NCBI RefSeq assembly: GCF_015694525.1
Contig: NZ_JADQDM010000003.1
Location: 248,001-312,000 of the forward strand
Origin: Hymenobacter ruricola
GTDB taxonomy: Bacteria; Bacteroidota; Bacteroidia; Cytophagales; Hymenobacteraceae
Direction of reading: 5' to 3'
Length of the DNA: 64,000 bases
Below the pieces are notes generated by a model that had not been told where the DNA came from, did no database searches, and worked only from the letters and a program-made list of their open reading frames with translations. The translations under genes were made by a program, and so were the position numbers. Shown in pieces: positions 9,349 to 17,799 of this stretch (position 1 is its first letter; each line of letters starts with the position of its first letter).

Positions 9349-10582
9349 GGTCGAGCGCGTTAATTTTCTGTTGGCCGATGGCGAGCAATTCAGCTACCGG
9401 CGCATTGGTGTTGATGGCCTGCAGCACCACCTCATCGATGATGCTGGCAATCCGGGCCCAGTTGGCTCTGGGCGGCAGGCTCTGGGCCTGCTGATGCAGC
9501 ATTTCCAGCTTGTGGTAGTAGGGCACGAGGGCGTTGATTTCCGGGTCGTGCCAGGTCGAAAGCCGGCAGCCGATGCCGCCTTTCAGCGTTAGCAGCTTGT
9601 CGTTTTCGGGCCGGGTGGCGTAGCGCAGAAAGTCATACGCCACGGCCTTGTGCCGGCTGCCCGCGCCGATGGCGTAGAGCCAGTACACGTTCAGCGAAGC
9701 CGACTGCCCGCCCGCGCCGTGCGGAATGCGTGCAATATCAACGTGGCCCCGCACCGGGCAATCCGCGTCCACGTCGCACACGGCCGCAAAGCCAAACCAA
9801 TTGACCATCAGCGCCGCTTCGCCCCGCGCGAACGCCTGGCCAGCGGCCACCGACTCATACTGCATGGTGTGCGGGTGCACGGCTGCCTGGTCGCGTAGCA
9901 ACTCACGATAAAAGGCGAGGCCGTCAGCCGCCGCTGCGCTGTCGATGCGGACGTGGCCTTGCGCATCGGCCAGTTGGCCGCCCCGCGTCCAGAGGTGCAG
10001 GCAGAAATCGAACACCGTGTTATGGCCATCCGGGAAGCCGGCGGCGACGAAGCCGTACAGGTTGTCGGCGGGCCGCTGGAAAAAGCGCGCCACCGTCTGG
10101 AAATCGTCCCAGGTTTCGGGCACTTGCAGCGGCCGGCCGTGCTGCTGCTGGAAGCGGGCTTGCTCCTGCGGGCTATCAAACAGGTCTTTGCGATAGATGA
10201 GGCACTCCGGTCCGTCGTGAAACGGCAGGCCCATCACGGCATCAGCAATCCGCTGCATGCCCAGCAACGACGGGCTCCAGCCGGTTGGGAAATCGGCGGG
10301 CGGATTTTGCTGAATGTAGGGCGTCAGGTTTTCGAGCGCGCCGGTGCTGGCGGCTTCCGGCAGCCAGTCGGTGTTGATGTGGGCCACGTCCCAGCGGCCG
10401 TTTTGCAAGCCCTTGTCGGTGAGTAGGCTGGCGTGCAGCTCGTGCAAATCCATGGGCACCATTTCCGCGGCCAATGGGCAACCGGTTTCCTGGCAGAAGC
10501 CCGCCCACAGCTTAGCCATGGCGCTTTCAAACGGGCCAAACTTGCGCACGGCAATCCGGAAAATGGCGGGCTCAGGCGTCAT
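9341..10582 (-). CDS. Solute-binding-protein-like protein without signal peptide (type 1, sugar-binding fold)
   Basis: The 413-residue protein has the fold pattern of ABC sugar-binding proteins of the MalE/UgpB type: [44 protein letters not shown], and a C-terminal [15 protein letters not shown] region. It starts directly at [18 protein letters not shown], with no signal peptide or lipobox, and upstream sequence is occupied by the CoA-transferase gene (11-base overlap). It should therefore stay in the cytoplasm. No ABC permease or ATPase for it lies nearby. It may serve as an intracellular ligand sensor or carrier, or as a partner of the CoA-transferase; this is speculation. The family call is firm, the role unknown. 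Confidence 0.82.
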   Translation of the reverse strand: MTPEPAIFRIAVRKFGPFESAMAKLWAGFCQETGCPLAAEMVPMDLHELHASLLTDKGLQNGRWDVAHINTDWLPEAASTGALENLTPYIQQNPPADFPTGWSPSLLGMQRIADAVMGLPFHDGPECLIYRKDLFDSPQEQARFQQQHGRPLQVPETWDDFQTVARFFQRPADNLYGFVAAGFPDGHNTVFDFCLHLWTRGGQLADAQGHVRIDSAAAADGLAFYRELLRDQAAVHPHTMQYESVAAGQAFARGEAALMVNWFGFAAVCDVDADCPVRGHVDIARIPHGAGGQSASLNVYWLYAIGAGSRHKAVAYDFLRYATRPENDKLLTLKGGIGCRLSTWHDPEINALVPYYHKLEMLHQQAQSLPPRANWARIASIIDEVVLQAINTNAPVAELLAIGQQKINALDHV

Positions 10583-12947
10583 GGCGGGCGGGTTGGAAGG
10601 TGGCGATTTCGGCCAGGATGGCGGCGTTGTCCTGGCCCAGTTGGGGCGAGCCGATGGGCGAGGTCAGCAGCTCGCCATCGAAGCGAATGGGGCAGCGCGT
10701 GGTGCGGTAGCGGTAGCCGTCGGCCATCGTCACTTCCTGCACCATATCCAGCACCGCGAAACCCTCGTGCGCCAGCAGCCTGTCCCAACTCAGCACGTTG
10801 GCACACCAGATATCGGCGGGCTCCAGGATGGCTAGCCAAGCCTCGGTCGTGTCGGTTTTTAGGTGCTCGGCCAGGATGGATTTTATCTCGTCGCGCTGCG
10901 TGAACGCCTGCGCGGGCTCCGGGTAGCTCAGCAGCGGCTCGCAGCCCAACAACTGGCCCAACTTGGGTATCGAACCCATGGCCAGGGCCAAAAAGCTGTT
11001 GCGGGTCTGGTAGATGCCGTAGGGCGCGCCGAGGTAGGCGTGGGCGTTGTTGTGCTGCGTACGCTGGGGCAGCGCGCCGCCGTCGTTGAAGAAGGTGGTG
11101 ATGGTTTCGAACTGAAAATCGAAAGCCGATTCCAACATGCTCACCTGCACCAACCCGCCCGCACCGCTGCGGCCGCGCCGCACCAGGCAGGCCAGCAGCC
11201 CCTGCGCCAGGTGCGCGCCCGCCAGCATGTCCACAATGGACAGGCCCATGGGCACGGGGCCGGCGTCGGCGTTGCCGCTCAGCCAGGTCAGGCCCGACAC
11301 CGATTGCAGCAGCAGGTCCTGGCCAGGCTTGTCGCGCCAGGGGCCTTCGGTGCCGTAGCCGGAAATTTCGCCATACACTACGTTGGAATTCTGCGCTTTC
11401 ACGCTGGCGTAGTCGAAACCGAGACGCTCCATCACGCCGGGGCGGTAGTTGTGCATCACCACGTCGGCGCGCCGGATTAGCTCCCACACCTGGGCTTTGT
11501 CGTCCTCATTTTTGAGGTCCACAGCGAAGCTTTCCTTGTTGCGGTTAATGGCATGGAACACCGACGACTCGCCGTTCATAATGACGTTCGAGGTGTAGAG
11601 GTGCCGGCAGATATCGCCCGTTTCCGGCCGCTCAATCTTAATCACGCGCGCCCCCAGGTCGGCCAGGCGCAGCGCGGCGGAAGGGCCGGAGAGGAACTGA
11701 CTGAAATCGACGACCAGCAGGCCGGCGAGGGGCTTGGCCTCCGCGTTAACCTCACCCCCTGATTCGCTTTCCAAAAGAGGGGCGGTACGACTTTCCAATC
11801 CTAAACCAAATTCCGCCCGAATAGCCTCGGTATCGTGTCCCGGCGTAGGCGCGGCCTTGTCCGAATACAGCTTCTCGCCATCAATCCGAAGCGGGCAGCG
11901 CGTGGTGGCTAATTGCTGACCATCCGTCAAATTCACGAACTGCTTCATGCCCAGCACCTCGAAGCCGGGGCTGCTGGTGGCCTGTTGGTAGTTCAGCACC
12001 TCGGCGCACCAGATGCCCAGGGGCTCCAGGGTGGCGAGCCAGGCGGCGGTGGGCTGTTCTCTTAGGGCGGTGGTTAGCCGGGCGGCGATGTCGTCGCGGC
12101 CGTCGAACCAGGCACTGGCGGTGGGGTAATCGGCCAGGATGCCCAGGTTCAGCCTGGCGTCCAGCTTGTCGAGGTTGCCCATGGCCAGGGCCAGATGCCC
12201 GTCCTGGGTTTGGTAAACGCCGTAGGGCGCGCTCAAGTAGGGGTGAGCGGTGCCGCGCGCCGCGCCGCGCTGGGGCAGTTGGCCGCCGTCGTTGAGGTGG
12301 GTGGTCAGCAGCTCAAACTGCATGTCGAGCACCGACTCCAGCAGGCTCACTTCGACCAGCGCGCCCCGGCCGGTGCGCTCGCGCTTAAGCAGCGCGGCCA
12401 GCAGCCCCTGCGCGAAGTGCGAGCCGCAGATGATATCGGCCACCGCGATGCCGAAGGGCGTGGGGCCATCGTCCTTGGTGCCCGACAAATACGTGAGGCC
12501 CGACATGGACTGAATGAGCAAATCTTGTCCCGGCTTGGTAGCCCAGGGGCCGGTGGGGCCGTAGCCCGTCACCACCCCGTAGATGAGGCGCGGGTTGAGG
12601 GCGCGCACGTCGTCGTAGCCGAGGCCAATTTTCTCCATGATGCCCGGCCGAAAATTGTGGGTCATCACGTCGGCGCGGGCCAGCAGCTGCTTCACCTGGG
12701 CCAGGTCATCGGGGTTCTTGAGGTCGGCGGCGTAGGATGCCTTGTTGCGGTTGATGGTGTGAAAAACTAGGCTGCTGCCTTCCACAAACAGGTTTTTGAT
12801 GGCAATCTGCCGGCCGGCCTCGCCGGTGCCCGGTCGCTCGATTTTGATAACGCGCGCGCCTAAGTCGGCCAGCCGCAGGCCCGCCGACGGCGCGGCCAGA
12901 AACTGGCTGAACTCGATAACTAAAAGGCCGGATAGGGGAAGGGACAT
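10572..12947 (-). CDS. Tandem-fused CaiB/BaiF (class III) CoA-transferase, two complete domains
   Basis: The 791-residue protein contains two full CaiB/BaiF domains, about residues 1-390 and 403-791. Each begins with a near-identical block ([20 protein letters not shown] and [20 protein letters not shown]). Each keeps KPGQDLL, whose aspartate (D142 and D544) is the expected acyl-anhydride residue of formyl-CoA transferase. Usual members are single-domain proteins of about 380-400 residues that work as interlocked dimers, so the fusion could be a covalent dimer. Family members move CoA between carboxylic acids. ATG 12947-12945 (MSLPLSG) was chosen because longer frames read through an inverted repeat. 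It is translationally coupled to the following binding-protein-like gene. Confidence 0.9.
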   Translation of the reverse strand: MSLPLSGLLVIEFSQFLAAPSAGLRLADLGARVIKIERPGTGEAGRQIAIKNLFVEGSSLVFHTINRNKASYAADLKNPDDLAQVKQLLARADVMTHNFRPGIMEKIGLGYDDVRALNPRLIYGVVTGYGPTGPWATKPGQDLLIQSMSGLTYLSGTKDDGPTPFGIAVADIICGSHFAQGLLAALLKRERTGRGALVEVSLLESVLDMQFELLTTHLNDGGQLPQRGAARGTAHPYLSAPYGVYQTQDGHLALAMGNLDKLDARLNLGILADYPTASAWFDGRDDIAARLTTALREQPTAAWLATLEPLGIWCAEVLNYQQATSSPGFEVLGMKQFVNLTDGQQLATTRCPLRIDGEKLYSDKAAPTPGHDTEAIRAEFGLGLESRTAPLLESESGGEVNAEAKPLAGLLVVDFSQFLSGPSAALRLADLGARVIKIERPETGDICRHLYTSNVIMNGESSVFHAINRNKESFAVDLKNEDDKAQVWELIRRADVVMHNYRPGVMERLGFDYASVKAQNSNVVYGEISGYGTEGPWRDKPGQDLLLQSVSGLTWLSGNADAGPVPMGLSIVDMLAGAHLAQGLLACLVRRGRSGAGGLVQVSMLESAFDFQFETITTFFNDGGALPQRTQHNNAHAYLGAPYGIYQTRNSFLALAMGSIPKLGQLLGCEPLLSYPEPAQAFTQRDEIKSILAEHLKTDTTEAWLAILEPADIWCANVLSWDRLLAHEGFAVLDMVQEVTMADGYRYRTTRCPIRFDGELLTSPIGSPQLGQDNAAILAEIATFQPARHDA

Positions 12948-12980
12948 GGATGGTAGCTTGGTTCTGTTTTTTATTCGTCC

Positions 12981-13073
12981 GTCATGCAGCGCGCAGCGAC
13001 GCATCTCGCTCGGCTTCGTCTTCACGATTGGATTACTCCCACACGCGAGATGCTTCGCTGCGCGCTGCATGAC
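12981..13073. repeat. Inverted repeat, family GTCATGCAG...GCATCTCGC
   Basis: The 29-bp arms (12981-13009, 13045-13073) pair with one mismatch. The loop contains TGGATTACT, which recurs in the loops of the copies at 14,285 and 60,679. It occupies the gap between the second binding-protein-like gene and the CoA-transferase gene. Confidence 0.85.
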
Positions 13074-13095
13074 GATTTTTAGGTTCGCTCATTCC

Positions 13096-14256
13096 TCACG
13101 CCATCGTTCTGGATTTCACATATAGCTCGTTTAGCTGGCGCAGCAGCGCCCGTTCGTCGCCGCCGTTCAGCAGGTACTGGCGCACGGGCTCGCCGGTGTG
13201 GTCCTGGAAGAACATGTGGCCGTGGTAGCGCGGGCGTAGGAAAGCGCGCTGCAAAGCCGGCAGAGTGGCAGTGAAGTAGTTGCTGGACTGCGCGTTCACG
13301 TGCTCGTCCTGCCAGGCGGTGAGGTGGCCGGGCTGGCCGCCGTTGTCGAAATACAGCGTCTGCTGGCAGGCGGGCGAGGCCACGAATTCGGCGTAGCGCA
13401 CGGCGGTTTCTACCTGGGTGCATTTGGCTGAGATGGCCAGGCCGGTGCCGCCGAGGGTGCTGCGCAGGCGTGGGCCGCCGGGCGTGAGGCTTACCATGTC
13501 GTGGAAGTGCAGCAGGCGGCGGGCGTAGCCGCGGCGAGCGTAGTTGGAGTAGCCGTAGGCGAAGGGGCAGTAGGCCAGGGCGTCGGTGAGCGTCATGGCC
13601 TCGTAGGTCTGGATGGGGTTGCGGTGGAAGCAGGCCGGGTCTACCTTGCTGGCGAGCTGGCGGAACAGCCGGAGCACCTGGATGCCAACGGCTTCGCTCA
13701 CTACTTCGTCTTCGCGCTGGCAGGGGTCTTCGCCCAGCGAGCAGCAGAACATGTAGAAGCTCATCAGCGTGTCGATGGGGATGAGCGAGAAGGCCACCAG
13801 GCCGCGGTCGGCCAGGGCCAGCAGGTCGGCGAAAGTTTCGGGGAGGGCGAGGCCGTACTGGGCCAGCAGGTCGGGGCGGCTGGCGGCTACGGGCGTAGCC
13901 GCGTCGATGGGCAGCGCCCACTGGTGGCCGTTGAAGCGGTAACTCTCGAAGGAATGCCCCACGGTGTTGGCCTGCTGGTCGGCCATGAAGGCGGCCGGCA
14001 GGTGCTCATCCAAGGGCAAGATGGAGCCGGTGCGCGCCGCGAAGCCGGCCCACGGGTGGTCAATCACCAACAGGTCGAACCGCTCGGCCAATTGCTGAAT
14101 CGACTCATCGGCAAACTGCTGCAACGAGCGTTTCTCCCAAACGATGTGCACGTTGGAATTCAGCTCCGAAAAGCGCTGAGCGGTGGCAGCCATTGGCACG
14201 AAGCCGCGGCTGTGGTTCCAGGTGATGCCTTTGAGGTGGATGGGTTCGGTGGGCAT
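13096..14256 (-). CDS. Second solute-binding-protein-like protein without signal peptide
   Basis: The 386-residue protein has ABC sugar-binding-protein features: a FAARTGSILPLDEHLP-type loop, LPETFADLLALADRG, and GGTGLAISAKC followed by AVRYAEFVASPACQQTLY near the C-terminus. It is only distantly similar to the gene at 9341-10582. The chosen start, MPTEPIHLKGITWNHSRGF (ATG 14256-14254), shows no signal peptide; longer starts would only add sequence from an inverted repeat. It is transcribed just before the CoA-transferase gene. Two binding-protein-like proteins, both apparently cytoplasmic, flank that enzyme with no transporter partners. The function is not recognised. Confidence 0.78.
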   Translation of the reverse strand: MPTEPIHLKGITWNHSRGFVPMAATAQRFSELNSNVHIVWEKRSLQQFADESIQQLAERFDLLVIDHPWAGFAARTGSILPLDEHLPAAFMADQQANTVGHSFESYRFNGHQWALPIDAATPVAASRPDLLAQYGLALPETFADLLALADRGLVAFSLIPIDTLMSFYMFCCSLGEDPCQREDEVVSEAVGIQVLRLFRQLASKVDPACFHRNPIQTYEAMTLTDALAYCPFAYGYSNYARRGYARRLLHFHDMVSLTPGGPRLRSTLGGTGLAISAKCTQVETAVRYAEFVASPACQQTLYFDNGGQPGHLTAWQDEHVNAQSSNYFTATLPALQRAFLRPRYHGHMFFQDHTGEPVRQYLLNGGDERALLRQLNELYVKSRTMA

Positions 14257-14284
14257 TTGGGATGGATTTTCGTGGGTCTTTCCG

Positions 14285-14367
14285 GTCATGCAGAGCGTAG
14301 CATCTCGCCCGCTTCTTTGCAATGGATTACTTCAGCACGCGAGATGCTTCGCTGCGCTCTGCATGAC
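14285..14367. repeat. Inverted repeat, family GTCATGCAG...GCATCTCGC, right arm coding
   Basis: The left arm (14285-14308) is a five-base-shorter version of the right arm (14339-14367), and the loop again contains TGGATTACT. The right arm lies inside the 3' end of the upstream GH2 gene and encodes its tail (RHAERSEASR), with the stop in the loop. Confidence 0.82.
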
Positions 14368-17300
14368 GGTTTGATTGACTATCAAATCGAACGCTCCGCG
14401 CCAGCTTGCTCGCGTCCTTTTTGCCGCTTACAGGCAGCAGGTAGAAGCTGTAGCTATAAGGCTTCGCGGGCAGCTGGTACTGGTCGATGGGCGCGGCTTG
14501 GGCGTCCCAACTCGTATTGCCGCCGACGCCCATTTGGGCGAGGTCGATGTTGAGGGTGATGAAGCCGGCGTCTTTGAGCTTGTTGGTGTGGCGGGCGGTC
14601 TGGATGTTCTGCTCGGTGTGGGGCCAGGCGCTCATGCTCAGGAGGCTGTCGGCCACCACCAGCAGGCCGGTTTTTTGCTGGTCGGCGAGCTGCATCCAGC
14701 GCACGTCGGTGCGGTTGGCGTACTCCATGGGCACCACGTAGGAATCGGCAAACTCGCTGAGCGGCTGGGTATAAATACCCGCGTCGAAGCCGTAGCGGCG
14801 GTCGATGTAGTTTTCCATCGGCCCCCGACCATAGAAGCTAATATTATCGTAGGCGCGCTTGACGCCCATTTGCATGCCCACGCGCGGGATATTGGGCAAG
14901 CCGGCGGCGGGAGCTAAAGCATAAGCTACTTTCAGCGTGCCATCACCGTTCAGGGTATAGGTCACGCGCACGGTGGTTTTGTCCTCGATGAGCGTGTAGG
15001 TGCTGGTGAGGCTGGGCTGGCCGGGCTGCGATTTGTCCAGCATCAGGCTTTGCAGCTTAGGCGCGGCCGTGAACCACTCCTTCAGCTTCTTATCGGCTTT
15101 CCAGCCGCGGCGGTCGTTGTCGGTGAGCGGGCGGGTGAAATGGGGCAGCAGCGGGGCCGCCAGCTGCTCAGTGCCCTGGTAGCGGTAAGAGGTGAGCGCG
15201 CCGGTGGCCTTGGCAATGCTCACCTGGAAGTCCTTGCCACTGAGCACGTAGGCGGCGGGTTCCTCCCGAACGGCCACGGCCGGGGAGGCTTTAGCGGGCT
15301 TCGTGGGCTGGGCCAAACCACTCAGGGCAAACTGGTTGCTGGCGACTTCGTGGCCCGCCTCAGCCCAGGCCAGCGCCTGGGGCAACGCGAAGGAAATAGT
15401 AGCCAGATACTCCGCCCCAGCCTTCATTTTGGGCAGGTAGGGCTTGAGCGACAGCACCGTGTCGCGTCCGGCGGCCAAACGCAGACGCGGCAGCAGTTTG
15501 GTGCTCACCACGCGGCCGTCCTCGCGCACTACCAGGGTCACGGCGTAGTCGGTCAATGACTTGCTGGCGTGGCGGTTTTCGACCTTAATCAGGCCTTGGC
15601 CCGCATCCGTCAGCGTGCATTCGGCAGGCTGGTACACGCGCTTGCACTCGTAGATGGCGGCGTGTGGCTTGCCGTCCGAGGCCACGATGCCCTTGATGGT
15701 GAAGTCGTCGTAGTATTTCTCCTGAAAGTCGCCCCCGTAGGCGTAGAAGGCGGTGCCGGTCGAGTCCTTTTTCAGCAGGCCCTGGTCCTTGAACTCCCAG
15801 ATGCAGCCGCCAATCACGCGCTTGGTGGCGCGCCAGCCGTCCCAGAACTCTTTCATGTTGCCGGTGGCGTTGCCCATGGAGTGGGCGTATTCGCAGAAGA
15901 AAATGGGCCGGGTGTCGCCGTTTTGCTGGTTGGCCAGCAGCTCGGCCGTAAACAGGCCGGGGTACATGCGGCTCACCATGTCGACGTAGGCCTGGTCACG
16001 GGGCGTCTGGATGCGGTAGGCGTGGTTTTTGGGGTAGGCAGGGTCGTTGGGGTCGATGTAGCCGTCGAGGTGCGGGTCGCCCATCGCGGGCTCGTAGTGG
16101 ATGGGCCGGGTGATGTCGAAATCGTGCAGCCAGGCGGCCATGGCGGCGTGGTTCGGGCCGCGGCCGCTCTCGTTGCCGAGGCTCCAGAAGATGATGCTGG
16201 GGTGGTTTTTGTCGCGCAGGGCCATGCGCATGCTGCGCTCCTGGTAGGCGGGCGTCCAGGCCGGGTCGTTGCTGAGTTTGGAGCCCAGGCCGTGGGTTTC
16301 GAGGTTGGCTTCGTCGATAACGAGGATGCCGTACTCGTCGCAGAGGTCGTAGAAGTACGGGTCGTTGGGGTAGTGGCTGGTGCGGATGCAATTGAAATTG
16401 AACTGCTTGAGTGTGCGCACGTCTTCCCGAATGTCGTCGCGGCTCACGGCCATGCCCTTGGTAGGGTGGTGGTCGTGGCGGTTCACGCCGTAGAGGTAAG
16501 TCAGCTTGCCATTAATGAGCAGCTTGCCGTTTTCCTTCGAAAACTCGATGCTGCGGAAGCCCACTTTGCAGCTTTTGGCCTCCAGCACCGCGCCGGTTTT
16601 GTCGGTCAGCGTGAGCACCAGCGTGTAGAGGTTGGGGGCCTCGTCGCTCCACTTCAGCGGGTTGCGCACGGTGGTTTCGAGCAGGCCAAACTTGGCATTG
16701 TCGAGGCGCGGGTAGGGCTCGTTGATGATGCTTTCGGCGGTGCGCTGCAAGGGCTTTTCCAATACCGCCACGCCCGCTTTATCGAAGAGCTGGGCCTTCA
16801 CCTGGTAGCCGGCAATGTCGTTGTTGCCGGTCAGGTTTTCGAGGCGCGGGCGGATGCTCAGCACGGCGTCTTTGTACTGTTTGTCCAGCTTGGCCTGCCA
16901 GTGAAAGTCGGCGATGCGCAGCTTGGGCTCGGCCAGCAACTGTACCTCGCGGAAGATGCCGCTCAGCCGCCAGTGGTCCTGGTCCTCCAGGTAGCTGCCA
17001 TCCGACCAGCGCATTACCTGCACCGATACCACGTTCTCGCCCGCCTGCACATACGGCGTCACGTTGAACTCCGACGGCAGGCAGCTGTCCTCGCCATAGC
17101 CCAAAAACTTCCCGTTTACCCACACCTTAAACGCCGAGCTGACGCCGCCAAAGTGCAGCGTCACGTTCTGATTCTGCCAGCCGGCCGGCACCGTGAAGCT
17201 GCGCTGGTACGAGCCCACGCCGTTGTAGTCTTGCGGCACGTAGGGCGGGTCGACGGGCCGAAACGGGTACTTAGCGCTTTTGTAAATCGGCAGGTCGTAG

Positions 17301-17791
17301 CCGTCCATCTCCCAGTTTGAGGGCACGGCCAACTGCTTCCAGCCCTTCACGCGGCTCTTGTAGAAGTCACGGGGCGCATCGGCCGGCTTGCTGGCGAAGC
17401 TGAAATCCCACAAGCCGTTGAGCAGCTGCACGCGTGAACTGAGGCTGCGGTTGCCGGTCAGCGCGTCTTTTTCAGAGGTGAAAGAGTAGGCTGTGGCCCG
17501 CGTCCGGTCGCGGTTGATTTCGGTGAGCTGCGGCACCTGGTAGCCGTCGGCTTCGGGGCCGGGGTAGATGGCGGGGGCGTGCGAAACGTTGGGGAAGAAG
17601 TATACGCTGGCTTCCTGGGCGCGCGTAGCAATGGGTAACAAGAAGCCAATCAGAACGATGTAGAGACGCAATACCTTACGTCTTGTCGTTGCTGAATGTG
17701 CACCATTATGGTCGTTCTGACGTGACACGCGAAGTGTTGCGTCTTTACAACCATGCAGGCATTCGGGTAAGATATTCTGAGCTAAAAACAT
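14327..17791 (-). CDS. GH2 beta-galactosidase (LacZ-type), secreted
   Basis: This 1154-residue enzyme has LacZ-like order: an N-terminal sugar-binding domain (WEMDGYDLPIYKSAKYPF, GVGSYQRSFTVPAGW), Ig-like domains, a catalytic barrel and a C-terminal beta-sandwich (GRGPMENYIDRR). The acid/base is E541 in WSLGNESG, and the nucleophile is E634 in FCEYAHSMGN. It probably removes beta-D-galactose from pectic side chains. A secretion signal (IVLIGFLLPIATRAQ) lies at about residues 49-63, but it is preceded by a leader encoded largely by an inverted repeat (residues 15-44) with no ATG closer to it. Start 17791 is eight bases after the previous stop. The last residues are also repeat-encoded. Confidence 0.9.
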   Translation of the reverse strand: MFLAQNILPECLHGCKDATLRVSRQNDHNGAHSATTRRKVLRLYIVLIGFLLPIATRAQEASVYFFPNVSHAPAIYPGPEADGYQVPQLTEINRDRTRATAYSFTSEKDALTGNRSLSSRVQLLNGLWDFSFASKPADAPRDFYKSRVKGWKQLAVPSNWEMDGYDLPIYKSAKYPFRPVDPPYVPQDYNGVGSYQRSFTVPAGWQNQNVTLHFGGVSSAFKVWVNGKFLGYGEDSCLPSEFNVTPYVQAGENVVSVQVMRWSDGSYLEDQDHWRLSGIFREVQLLAEPKLRIADFHWQAKLDKQYKDAVLSIRPRLENLTGNNDIAGYQVKAQLFDKAGVAVLEKPLQRTAESIINEPYPRLDNAKFGLLETTVRNPLKWSDEAPNLYTLVLTLTDKTGAVLEAKSCKVGFRSIEFSKENGKLLINGKLTYLYGVNRHDHHPTKGMAVSRDDIREDVRTLKQFNFNCIRTSHYPNDPYFYDLCDEYGILVIDEANLETHGLGSKLSNDPAWTPAYQERSMRMALRDKNHPSIIFWSLGNESGRGPNHAAMAAWLHDFDITRPIHYEPAMGDPHLDGYIDPNDPAYPKNHAYRIQTPRDQAYVDMVSRMYPGLFTAELLANQQNGDTRPIFFCEYAHSMGNATGNMKEFWDGWRATKRVIGGCIWEFKDQGLLKKDSTGTAFYAYGGDFQEKYYDDFTIKGIVASDGKPHAAIYECKRVYQPAECTLTDAGQGLIKVENRHASKSLTDYAVTLVVREDGRVVSTKLLPRLRLAAGRDTVLSLKPYLPKMKAGAEYLATISFALPQALAWAEAGHEVASNQFALSGLAQPTKPAKASPAVAVREEPAAYVLSGKDFQVSIAKATGALTSYRYQGTEQLAAPLLPHFTRPLTDNDRRGWKADKKLKEWFTAAPKLQSLMLDKSQPGQPSLTSTYTLIEDKTTVRVTYTLNGDGTLKVAYALAPAAGLPNIPRVGMQMGVKRAYDNISFYGRGPMENYIDRRYGFDAGIYTQPLSEFADSYVVPMEYANRTDVRWMQLADQQKTGLLVVADSLLSMSAWPHTEQNIQTARHTNKLKDAGFITLNIDLAQMGVGGNTSWDAQAAPIDQYQLPAKPYSYSFYLLPVSGKKDASKLARSVRFDSQSNRHAERSEASRVLK
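17660..17748. repeat. REPIN-like inverted repeat inside the GH2 N-terminal coding region
   Basis: Degenerate 25-bp arms (17660-17684 and 17724-17748; family GTAGAGACGCAA) lie in-frame inside the beta-galactosidase gene, covering about residues 15-44, just ahead of the hydrophobic secretion signal. The left end is GTAG; the right end reads TTTAC. Confidence 0.7.
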
Positions 17792-17799
17792 GAGGTGGA

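Noticed and set aside
12948..13070. Upstream extension of the CoA-transferase reading frame
   Set aside because: The extra residues are translated from the 12,981 inverted repeat; MSLPLSG at 12,947 matches the family start.
15569..17320. Long plus-strand open frame of 583 codons opposite the LacZ-type gene
   Set aside because: It is an antisense frame of a high-GC gene with low-complexity Val/Ala/His content; the GH2 motifs are on the other strand.
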